From positions 62,001 through 126,000 of the forward strand of contig JAPYTQ010000008.1 of assembly GCA_029941905.1 (NCBI GenBank): a DNA stretch of 64,000 nt, read 5' to 3'. Positions 27,848 through 35,850 of the stretch are shown piece by piece. The DNA is from JAHRVQ01 sp029941905 (GTDB taxonomy: Bacteria > Pseudomonadota > Gammaproteobacteria > Pseudomonadales > Azotimanducaceae). Position 1 is the first letter of the stretch. The number at the start of each line of letters is the position of its first letter. The translations under genes and the position numbers were made by a program. Under the pieces are notes generated by a model that saw nothing but the letters and a program-made list of their open reading frames with translations, did no database searches and had not been told where the DNA came from.

Positions 27848-28793
27848 CATCCGATTTCTCTTTTTGTTGTTTTTCTGTAGCGCGATTAATGCCCACGAGG
27901 TGCGGCCGTCCCTGCTGAAACTCACGGAGTTTGAGTCGGGTTCATGGCATGTAGAATTCAAACAGCCCCAGGATCAGGGCCGTTTCCTGAATCTAAAGGT
28001 CATCACGAACTGTGAATCCACAGCAGCCCGTCAACGAATGAGCGATTCCGCCCTGCAGGAATCCTTTGACCTGAATTGTCGCCACGAACCCCTTAGAATG
28101 ATCAGGATTGAGGGGCTGGACAGGACCCTGTCTGACACGATGGTGACTTTAGTGCCAATGGCAGAGGGTAGTCGTAATTATCTGATCTCTTCAAATGATA
28201 TCGTATTGGAGCTTGATGCCGCAGAGCCCGCAATACCTGTCTATCTGTTGCTCGGAATTGAGCATTTGCTGTTGGGCATCGACCATGTGCTGTTTGTGCT
28301 GGTACTTCTGACTATTGTTTCGGGCTGGAAAAATCTGCTCAAAGTGGTAACCAGTTTTACTGTGGCGCACTCAATGACGCTCGGATTGTCAGCCCTTGGA
28401 ATAGTCACGGTATCCCAGGCGCCCGTCGAGGCGATGATTGCGTTGAGTATTGTTCTGCTTGCCTGGGAATCTCTGAAAGGAAAAACAGGTCTTGTTAACA
28501 GAACACCGTGGCTGGTTGCCTTTGCATTTGGTTTGCTGCATGGACTTGGATTTGCCAGTGCCCTGGCAGAAATTGGACTGCCCCAGTTCGGTGCTCTTGT
28601 CGCTCTGTTGTTGTTTAACATTGGCATAGAACTCGGTCAGTTAATTGTCATCGGCATTGCACTGGGGGGAGCGTTTTTGTATCGCAGACTGCCCTGGAAT
28701 CTCGATTATCAGGTTGCCGCTACTGGCCTGTACTTAATAGGAGGTGTTGCAACCTACTGGGCTATCGATCGTCTCTGGTTGATTCTTGCTTAG
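27834..28793 (+). CDS. HupE/UreJ-2 family membrane protein
   Basis: 319 residues from the TTG at 27834 (GGAG upstream, 14-base overlap with the PPIase gene). The signal peptide precedes HEVRPSLL, then a periplasmic domain of about 120 residues. Six or so helices follow, with IEHLLLGIDHVLFVLVLLTI, FTVAHSMTLGLSALG and FGLLHGLGFASAL, whose His/Asp residues are typical of HupE-like metal transporters. No hydrogenase or urease genes are nearby, so the metal and role are open. Confidence 0.85.
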   Translation: MSISSIRFLFLLFFCSAINAHEVRPSLLKLTEFESGSWHVEFKQPQDQGRFLNLKVITNCESTAARQRMSDSALQESFDLNCRHEPLRMIRIEGLDRTLSDTMVTLVPMAEGSRNYLISSNDIVLELDAAEPAIPVYLLLGIEHLLLGIDHVLFVLVLLTIVSGWKNLLKVVTSFTVAHSMTLGLSALGIVTVSQAPVEAMIALSIVLLAWESLKGKTGLVNRTPWLVAFAFGLLHGLGFASALAEIGLPQFGALVALLLFNIGIELGQLIVIGIALGGAFLYRRLPWNLDYQVAATGLYLIGGVATYWAIDRLWLILA

Positions 28794-28889
28794 CCGCTAT
28801 GCTACCGACGATTGCTTACCCGAAAGAAACGTGTTTTATTGGCAAAGCCTTTAGCCTGCCTGGAGGTCGTGTACTTTTAAGGATCAGTA

Positions 28890-30380
28890 ATGACTGATAC
28901 GCAAACGATCGGGGAAGTTGATAATAAAGGTTACATCGGCGAATTTCGTATCCTTTGCTACTCTTCATTGTATATGCCCGTGTCGATGGTTCTATTGCCG
29001 GTTGGTGTGTACGTATTACCCTACTATGCTGAACTGGGCATCAGTTTGTACGCCATGTCAGCGATTATATTCATTGCACGCTTTTCGGATGCTTTTACTG
29101 ACCCGTTGATTGGTGTCCTGTCGGATAAAACCAAATCCAGATGGGGGAGACGGAAGCCGTGGATTCTTGCCGGTGCGCCACTGCTGATGATTTCACTTTA
29201 TATGCTTTTTGTGCCACCGGAAAACCCCAGCCTATGGTATTTTGGTGTCTGGATTGTCCTCCTCTACCTTGCATTTACACTCGTTGACCTGCCTTATTTT
29301 GCCTGGGGCGCAGAATTGTCGCCGATTTATGACGAGCGAACGCATATTGCCGTCCGCCGCGAACAGTTCCATTTTGCCGGGACCATTTCTTTTACCCTGC
29401 TACCGTTGACGGCGGCACTATTGATTTATTTCTCAACCGTCGAGAGCAGTAGTGTCGGGACGATGGTGGGTAACTTTACCCAGGAATTTCGGCAGATTAT
29501 GAGAGCCCGTGCCGGAAATATTGGTGTTATTCTGTATTGGCTCGCCAATTTCGTCATGATTCTCATTCCCGTAACAGTATTCCTGGCACTTTACTTTGTG
29601 CCTGAACCCGAGCAGAAGGCTATTGCCCGACGAAAGCCGACGTTTATGGCGGGCATGCGAGTTGTCAGAAGAAACGGACCTTATATTCGGCTGATGGTGT
29701 GTTACACGGTGAGTTCACTGGGTGCCGCCATGACTGGAACCTTGTCGTATTTTTTCGTCAAGCATGTTGTTCAGGCCGGTGAGTTGTATTCTATTTATCT
29801 GCTGGTGTATTACACGAGCTCCGTCGCGGGTTTGCCTCTATGGATGAAGCTTGCGAGTAAGGTGGGGAAACATAAGGCTTTTATTATCTCGATTTTGTGG
29901 TTTGCGTTCTGGGCTTCGTGGATTCCGTTTATTCCCGCCGGAGAATTCGGATTGTTCCTGGTCATTATGTGTTTTAAAGGCTCATCAGTGGGTGCAATTC
30001 TGGCGCTACCGGCATCCATGGCAGCCGATGCGGTGGATATAGACTCCGCCAGAACTGGTGAGCAAAGAGCGGGGCTCTACTTTTCTGTATGGGGTCTGCT
30101 GAAAAAAGGCGCAGCTGCCGCCGGAAGCGCACTTGCGTTGATTGCTGTCGCCATTTTTGGATTCGACCCAACTGCTGATCCGAGCCTGGGCCGTACCAGC
30201 GCAGGAAATTCAGACAGCTCGCTACTCTGGTTGGCGCTCATGTATTCAATTATTCCGGCAGGTCTCAAGTTTATTGCCCTGCCATTTATTTGGCATTACC
30301 CGCTGACAGAAGAACGACAGCGAAGAATTCGTGATCGAATCGAACGACGTGGCGTGGTTATACACAAGGGTACCGCGTAG
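28890..30380 (+). CDS. MFS transporter, GPH/MelB-like (MFS_2)
   Basis: 496 residues with about 12 helices. DAFTDPLIGVLSDKTKSRWGRRKPWIL is the hallmark loop 2-3 of the glycoside-pentoside-hexuronide:cation symporters, with the cation-site Asp residues; ASMAADAVDID is the conserved late motif. Known substrates include sugars, glucuronides and, in marine relatives, unknown osmolytes. ATG with AAGGATCAG upstream. It may be cotranscribed with the two genes downstream. Confidence 0.9.
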   Translation: MTDTQTIGEVDNKGYIGEFRILCYSSLYMPVSMVLLPVGVYVLPYYAELGISLYAMSAIIFIARFSDAFTDPLIGVLSDKTKSRWGRRKPWILAGAPLLMISLYMLFVPPENPSLWYFGVWIVLLYLAFTLVDLPYFAWGAELSPIYDERTHIAVRREQFHFAGTISFTLLPLTAALLIYFSTVESSSVGTMVGNFTQEFRQIMRARAGNIGVILYWLANFVMILIPVTVFLALYFVPEPEQKAIARRKPTFMAGMRVVRRNGPYIRLMVCYTVSSLGAAMTGTLSYFFVKHVVQAGELYSIYLLVYYTSSVAGLPLWMKLASKVGKHKAFIISILWFAFWASWIPFIPAGEFGLFLVIMCFKGSSVGAILALPASMAADAVDIDSARTGEQRAGLYFSVWGLLKKGAAAAGSALALIAVAIFGFDPTADPSLGRTSAGNSDSSLLWLALMYSIIPAGLKFIALPFIWHYPLTEERQRRIRDRIERRGVVIHKGTA

Positions 30381-30400
30381 AAATCCATTTTGGTGTCGAT

Positions 30401-30856
30401 ATGAAGCTTCCGGAACCTCTTTTCGCAGTTATTAACCCCCTTGTTGGGCTGTTACTTCGGTCTCCTCTACATTCTTTCTGGAGTGAGAGTTTAATGTTGA
30501 TCACATTCACGGGACGTAAAAGTCACAAAGAGTTCACCACGCCAGTCCGGTATATCATAGTTGATGGTACTGTTCGCTGTTTCACTGCTTCTGCTAATCA
30601 GTGGTGGCGCAATCTTAGTAACGGCGCTGATGTTGAATTACTGATAGCTGGTAGCAAAGCGAAATATCGCACGAATGTAAGATACAAGGATCCGGAAACA
30701 GTTAGATCAGCGCTGGTACATTACCTTAAGATTTTTCCACAAGACGCCGCCTATCATGACATCCGCTTAAACAGGGACAAGAGCCTGAACTCCGATGATC
30801 TGGAAAGAGCATCGGTTGAGGCGGTTGTTGTGGAAGCCTTACCGATTCAGGCCTGA
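30401..30856 (+). CDS. Ddn-like nitroreductase/quinone-reductase family protein
   Basis: 151 residues. LITFTGRKSHKEFTTPVRY and WWRNLSNGADVELLIAG match the deazaflavin-dependent nitroreductase (Ddn/DUF385) split-barrel family. Known members use F420H2 in actinobacteria; in proteobacteria the cofactor is uncertain. It lies 20 bp after the transporter and 5 bp before the DAO gene. Confidence 0.75.
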   Translation: MKLPEPLFAVINPLVGLLLRSPLHSFWSESLMLITFTGRKSHKEFTTPVRYIIVDGTVRCFTASANQWWRNLSNGADVELLIAGSKAKYRTNVRYKDPETVRSALVHYLKIFPQDAAYHDIRLNRDKSLNSDDLERASVEAVVVEALPIQA

Positions 30857-30861
30857 AGACG

Positions 30862-31974
30862 TTGAAATCATCGGATGTCATCATCGTCGGTGCGGGTATC
30901 GCAGGGACTTCGCTGGCGGCAAATTTGTCACAACACCGATCTGTCACGGTCCTGGAGATGGAACAACATCCAGGATTTCACGCGACCGGTCGTTCTGCCG
31001 CATACTACGCGCCCAGTTATGGAAACAGCGTCGTGCAGGCGGTGACAAATGCCAGCGGTGAATTTTTTCATACTCCACCGGACGGCTTTTCGGCTACATC
31101 CCTGATTAACAATCGCCCGGCGATGTTCGTTGCTACCGGTGAACAACGAAAATCCCTGAACCAATTGCTAGGCAGTAATGCCGATTTAGAGTTGATAAAC
31201 AGTGCCGAAATCAAGGATCGAGTCAGTATCATAGACAAAGGCCTGATCGTCCAGGCGGCCCTGGACCTGGTGGGTGGTGATCTTGACGTTGATGCGTTGA
31301 TGCAGGGTTTCTTGCGTCAGTTGAAGCAGCGGGACGGTGAATTGGTGACTCGCGAACAGGTCATCAAACTCGACTACAAGGATACGCTTTGGCAGGTCAC
31401 GACCAGCAATGAGATTTTTCAGGCATCCATAATCGTCAATGCCGCGGGTGCATGGGCGGACGAAATCGCTGTGCTCGCCGGTATTGGTAAGTTAGGGCTG
31501 CAGCCAAAACGCAGAACCGTCGCGTTGGTCTCACCTCCCACGGGTGTTGATGTTTCGGGCTGGCCCCTGGTAGTTGACGTGGATGAACAGTTCTACTTTA
31601 AACCCGATGCCGGTCAATTGTTAACTTCACCGGCCGACGAGACCCCCCTCGATGCCTGCGATGCCTATCCAGAGGAGCATGATGTCGCATTGGGCATCGA
31701 CAGGATCCAGCAGATCGCATCATTGGAAGTGCAACGTATTAACCATAGCTGGGCAGGATTGCGCACATTTGCACGGGATAAAACGTTTGTTTCCGGTTTT
31801 GATCCGCGATCAACTGGATTTTACTGGTTGGCGGGTCAGGGTGGTTACGGTGTGCAATCCTGCGCGGCCATGGCTGACATTGCCACCGGCCTAATTGCAG
31901 GACACTGTGATCTGATTTCGGCTGGTGCCATCAACGATCTGGCAGAAAAGCTTTCCCCCGCCCGCTTGCTGTGA
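30862..31974 (+). CDS. FAD-dependent amino-acid oxidase-like (DAO family) enzyme
   Basis: 370 residues, TTG start. Rossmann motif VIIVGAGIAGTSLAANLS, FHATGRSAAYYAPSYG after the first strand, VNAAGAWADEIA, HSWAGLRTFARDKTFVSGFD and WLAGQGGYGVQSCAAMA are the standard DAO blocks. Known: oxidises glycine, D-amino acids, sarcosine or related amines. It directly precedes an M81 metallopeptidase gene, a pairing that suggests breakdown of an unusual peptide or amine (inference). Confidence 0.88.
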   Translation: MKSSDVIIVGAGIAGTSLAANLSQHRSVTVLEMEQHPGFHATGRSAAYYAPSYGNSVVQAVTNASGEFFHTPPDGFSATSLINNRPAMFVATGEQRKSLNQLLGSNADLELINSAEIKDRVSIIDKGLIVQAALDLVGGDLDVDALMQGFLRQLKQRDGELVTREQVIKLDYKDTLWQVTTSNEIFQASIIVNAAGAWADEIAVLAGIGKLGLQPKRRTVALVSPPTGVDVSGWPLVVDVDEQFYFKPDAGQLLTSPADETPLDACDAYPEEHDVALGIDRIQQIASLEVQRINHSWAGLRTFARDKTFVSGFDPRSTGFYWLAGQGGYGVQSCAAMADIATGLIAGHCDLISAGAINDLAEKLSPARLL

Positions 31975-31996
31975 GAGACCACCAGGAGGTTCCTCA

Positions 31997-33463
31997 ATGA
32001 AAATTGCAATTGCCGGTATCAGCCATGAGACTAATACCTACTGTCGAGGAGAAACCCAGCTAAATGACTTCCGTATAACCCGGGGTAAAAAAATACTTCA
32101 GCAACTGGGAATGGAAACGTCGACCGGCGGTGCTCTACAGGCGTGTATCGACCTGGGGCTCGACGCGGTACCAGTTCTGATTGCCTGGACCCAACCCTCG
32201 GGTACGATTGCCCTGGACGCCTACCTTTCCATGAAACAGGAGATTCTCGATGGTATTGAAGAACAGTCACCCGTCGATGGTGTTTTCCTGGATCTGCATG
32301 GCGCGGGCGTAGTCAATGGCATTGAAGATCTTGAAGGCGACCTGGCCTCCAGCATCAGGAAGCTCGTTGGTGAAGCCGTGCCGATATGTGCCAGCTTTGA
32401 CTTGCATGGCAATATTACCCAGATCATGGCAGATGCCCTGGATGGTGTATTTGCCTGTCACCAATATCCTCATATTGATATGCATCTGCGAGCCGCAGAA
32501 GCAGTTCAACTCATTGTGGATATGTTAAAGGACAATTTCCGGCCGGTCTTGCATGTGGAATCTGTGCCGATGCTAATGCCGACGACAACAACCTTCCTGG
32601 GTAGCGGCAAGGAAATGCTTGAATCAATTCTGGCTGAAGAGGACGCGGTCGATATCATCGATGTGAGCTGGTTCCACGGTTTCCCCTACACCGACATAGA
32701 GCATGTGGGTACGCACATTTGTGTGACCAGTAAAGGCAACAGGGAGTCTGCAGGGGACCTTTCCAGGAAAATTGCGCGCAGGTTATGGGATTTCAGGGAG
32801 AATTTTCGCGCCCTCAGCTTGTCTTCCGACGAGGCTGTTGCCAGGGCACAAGCCAGTATTGATCGCCCGGTGATAATCAATGAGACATCGGACAACTGTG
32901 GGGGCGGCTCGCCCGGTGATGGTACTCACTTGCTGAGATCGATGCTTGATGCAAAACTTGAAAATGCCTGCTTCGGATTTATCGTTGATGCAAGCGTTGC
33001 TGAACAGGCCCACAAGTCCGGTGTTGGTACCTCGATTGACATTTCCCTGGGCGCTAAATATGACAATTTACATGGTACACCCCTTGAACTGAACGTCTAT
33101 GTTAAAGCTCTGCACGATGGGCGTTTAACCATGCGGGCAATGGGTAAGGGCTCCCAGATTAATTATGGCAAACTCGCTCGCCTGCAGGTCAATGATATGG
33201 ATATCATCGTTGCCAGCCATCGGTCCCAGACGTTTGACCCTGAACCTTTTCTGGCTGTTGGCATTGATGTCACGCGAATGGACTACGTCGCACTCAAATC
33301 CAGCAACCATTTCAGGGCAGGATTTTCAGAACTTGCGGGTACGATCATCACTGCCGACCCACCCGGGTTAACCACCCACCATATTGAAGTGTTTCCCCGA
33401 TCGAATTCAAGGGAACCACTGTGGCCGATTGATGAAACAGCGGCTTACGATCCAGCCGAATAG
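31997..33463 (+). CDS. M81 family (MlrC-like) metallopeptidase
   Basis: 488 residues from the ATG at 31997, after AGGAGG; a longer frame from 31925 is not needed. IAGISHETNTY, FLDLHGAGV, ASFDLHGNIT, CHQYPHIDMHLRA and GGGSPGDGTHLL are the conserved MlrC blocks; the Asp/His pairs would bind zinc. Known: MlrC cleaves linearised microcystin tetrapeptide, but most homologues have unknown substrates. Likely cotranscribed with the DAO gene (22 bp gap). Confidence 0.9.
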   Translation: MKIAIAGISHETNTYCRGETQLNDFRITRGKKILQQLGMETSTGGALQACIDLGLDAVPVLIAWTQPSGTIALDAYLSMKQEILDGIEEQSPVDGVFLDLHGAGVVNGIEDLEGDLASSIRKLVGEAVPICASFDLHGNITQIMADALDGVFACHQYPHIDMHLRAAEAVQLIVDMLKDNFRPVLHVESVPMLMPTTTTFLGSGKEMLESILAEEDAVDIIDVSWFHGFPYTDIEHVGTHICVTSKGNRESAGDLSRKIARRLWDFRENFRALSLSSDEAVARAQASIDRPVIINETSDNCGGGSPGDGTHLLRSMLDAKLENACFGFIVDASVAEQAHKSGVGTSIDISLGAKYDNLHGTPLELNVYVKALHDGRLTMRAMGKGSQINYGKLARLQVNDMDIIVASHRSQTFDPEPFLAVGIDVTRMDYVALKSSNHFRAGFSELAGTIITADPPGLTTHHIEVFPRSNSREPLWPIDETAAYDPAE

Positions 33464-33601
33464 ACCTGCCGTTCGTCGGTAAATATCTACCGTTACGCAC
33501 CCTGACCATGATCTGGTTCACAGATTTGAATTTTGCTCGTGGCAAACCCTTGCAGAGTCGTCAACACTGGGGTTTTGACTTGTTTGAAGCCGAGGGAAGG
33601 T

Positions 33602-34618
33602 GTGAAAAAATTCACTTTGTTGTTTGCCGCGTTGTTGTTAACTGCGCCGGTTGTTTCGCTGGCGGATTCTGTTGCCGGTTGTGCGTCGGAAGGCGATAAC
33701 TGGTGGTCCGAAGAACGCGCGATCATGGGTACCGAGGTCAGGGTTGAACTCTGGCATATCCAGCAAGCCGAGGCTTGTGCTGCGATAGAAGATGTCATGC
33801 TGGAACTGGAACGCATAGAGCAGGCAATGAGCCCTTTTCTACCAACCAGTCTCCTTACGCAGCTAAACGAGAACGCGGCCCGGCGACCTGTTACCGTCGG
33901 AGAAGAATTGTATAACCTCATTGCCCGTAGCGTCGAATTTTCTGCCATGACCGATGGCGCTTTTGATGTGACGTATGCGTCTGCGGGTCGATTCTATGAT
34001 TATCGAAAGAAAGTTTCTCCGGATGCTGATGCACTCGCCCAGGTAATTGACGCGATTGATTACAAACATCTGGAATTCAACTCGCGAAAATACAGTATTC
34101 GCTACCTGAATGAGAATGTGTATGTGGATCTTGGTGGAATCGCCAAGGGCTATGCCGTTGATCGTGGCATTGAAGTTCTAATATCGAAAGGGTTTACCCA
34201 GGCAGTGGTTGCGGCAGGTGGAGACAGTCGCATCCTCGGAGACAGGCAAGGTGAGCCCTGGATTGTCGGTATTCGCGATCCCCGTAAAGAAGACACCATG
34301 GTCGCTGTACTGCCGCTGGTTGATATATCTGTTTCGACTTCCGGTGATTACGAGCGCTATTTCGAGCGCGATGGCGTGCGTTATCACCATATTATCGACC
34401 CTGACACAGGTGATTCTGCCCGTGATGTACGCAGTGTCACCATACTGGGTGACCAGGCGGTGATGACAGATGCTCTGTCGACCAGTGTTTTTGTACTGGG
34501 CACTATGCGTGGGCTCGAATTAATCAACCGCATGAAGGATGTAGATGCCATCGTTGTTGATGGTAACGGCGTGATGCATGTGTCCAACAGCTTACTGGAA
34601 ATGGTGGCAACGAAATGA
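33602..34618 (+). CDS. apbE: FAD:protein FMN transferase, ApbE family
   Basis: 338 residues from the GTG at 33602, behind GAGGGAAGG. Signal peptide LLFAALLLTAPVVSLAD. AIMGTEVRVELWH, DGAFDVTYASAGRFYDY, YVDLGGIAKGYAVDRG, AAGGDSRILG and MTDALSTSVFVLG match the FAD- and Mg-binding blocks. Known: transfers FMN to Thr/Ser in a D-x-x-(S/T)-G-A-(T/S) motif of exported redox proteins. I found no such target motif with its Asp in the neighbouring proteins. First gene of the envelope operon; ATGA overlap with the TlpA gene. Confidence 0.9.
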   Translation: MKKFTLLFAALLLTAPVVSLADSVAGCASEGDNWWSEERAIMGTEVRVELWHIQQAEACAAIEDVMLELERIEQAMSPFLPTSLLTQLNENAARRPVTVGEELYNLIARSVEFSAMTDGAFDVTYASAGRFYDYRKKVSPDADALAQVIDAIDYKHLEFNSRKYSIRYLNENVYVDLGGIAKGYAVDRGIEVLISKGFTQAVVAAGGDSRILGDRQGEPWIVGIRDPRKEDTMVAVLPLVDISVSTSGDYERYFERDGVRYHHIIDPDTGDSARDVRSVTILGDQAVMTDALSTSVFVLGTMRGLELINRMKDVDAIVVDGNGVMHVSNSLLEMVATK

Positions 34619-35139
34619 ATTTTAATCACTTTGTTCGTAACAGTGTCAATAGAGTTACTTTCCTGGCCTGTCTGTTTTTTTCTATCCTGTTTTTCCCAAG
34701 CAGTGTCATGGCCGTCGAACTGGATCAACCAGCGCCGGATTTCACACTGAAGAGTATGTCCGGTGAGAATCTGCGACTGGAAGAGTTACGTGGCAAAGTG
34801 GTGCTGATTAATTTCTGGGCCAGCTGGTGCGGACCCTGTCGCCAGGAAATGCCGATACTGGATCGTATCCATCAGCGATATGAGCCCACGGGGTTCTCTG
34901 TCTTAGGTGTCAATGTTGAGAGCGATCCGACCAAGGCACGGAAGATTGCCGACCGCACGCGTGTCAAGTTCCCCCTGGTGCTTGATCAAAAGCAGCAAGT
35001 CAGCGAGGCCTACAATGTGGAAGCGATGCCCTACACAGTGTTAGTAGACCGTGATGGCAAGGTTCGGTACATCCATGCGGGTTACAAACCAGGCGATGAG
35101 CAAATATATATCAACAGACTGAAAAAATTACTGCGTTGA
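34615..35139 (+). CDS. TlpA/ResA-type periplasmic thiol-disulfide oxidoreductase
   Basis: 174 residues. Signal sequence LACLFFSILFFPSSVMA; LRGKVVLINFWASWCGPC holds the active CxxC; AMPYTVLVDRDGKVRYIHAGY holds the cis-Pro. Known: keeps thiols reduced for cytochrome c haem attachment or other periplasmic targets. Both exported cytochromes and a CxxC/UxxU HMA protein are encoded nearby, giving plausible partners. Coupled to apbE. Confidence 0.92.
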   Translation: MNFNHFVRNSVNRVTFLACLFFSILFFPSSVMAVELDQPAPDFTLKSMSGENLRLEELRGKVVLINFWASWCGPCRQEMPILDRIHQRYEPTGFSVLGVNVESDPTKARKIADRTRVKFPLVLDQKQQVSEAYNVEAMPYTVLVDRDGKVRYIHAGYKPGDEQIYINRLKKLLR

Positions 35140-35163
35140 TGACCAGAACGGGTGGAACTTTAA

Positions 35164-35850
35164 TTGAATATTAATCAGACACTATTGGCGCTGTTGTGCT
35201 GCGGATTGCTTCAGGTTTTTTCGGGAACTGCGACCGCCGAAGCGGTCGCAAGTATTAGTGATAAGGACGAACATGTCGAGATAACCCCTGTCGAAATGTC
35301 ACCAGTCGATATAGTGCGCGCCCTGGCCGACGTCAGCATCGAGGTGACAAAAAGAGATTCGGAACCCCAAACCGCTCCGGTTCAAACAGCGCCTGCTGGT
35401 GAGTCGAATGCGTTGTCCCATATCGGGATTGAAGCGCTGGAACAGGAACTGATGTCATTGAACGCAGACCTGATGATTTTGGAAGAAGACCTTCTTTATC
35501 CGGCAAGTTCTCGAGTCGCTGTCTACTTGTCGATGGATATGGGAGACCTGTTTCGACTCGATGCCGTGACACTGAAGTTGAACGGTGAAGAAGTCACCCA
35601 TCATCTTTACACCCAGCGTGAAGTCAGCGCGTTGTACCGGGGTGGGGTTCAGAAGTTGTACGTTGGTAATGCCCGGCAGGGTAAGAACGAGCTGACTGCC
35701 TTCTTCACTGGAATGGGGCCCCATGAACGGGACTACAAGCGCGGAACTTCCGTTAGTTTTGAACATTCTTTTGAACCCATTTATGTCGAATTGAGTATTA
35801 ATGACGTTGCTTCGAAACAGCAGCCCGAATTTTCCGCGATAGTTCGTTGA
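35164..35850 (+). CDS. Exported protein of unknown function in motor operon
   Basis: 228 residues, TTG start with GGTGGAA upstream. Signal peptide (LLALLCCGLLQVFSGTATAEA), a low-complexity Pro/Thr/Glu stretch, a short helix (IEALEQELMSLNADLMILEEDLL) and a beta-rich half with YLSMDMGDLFRLDAVTLKLNG and GKNELTAFFTGMGPHERDY that looks like an immunoglobulin-like fold. I do not recognise a family. The stop overlaps the next start, so it belongs to the TPR/ExbBD operon. Confidence 0.8.
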   Translation: MNINQTLLALLCCGLLQVFSGTATAEAVASISDKDEHVEITPVEMSPVDIVRALADVSIEVTKRDSEPQTAPVQTAPAGESNALSHIGIEALEQELMSLNADLMILEEDLLYPASSRVAVYLSMDMGDLFRLDAVTLKLNGEEVTHHLYTQREVSALYRGGVQKLYVGNARQGKNELTAFFTGMGPHERDYKRGTSVSFEHSFEPIYVELSINDVASKQQPEFSAIVR

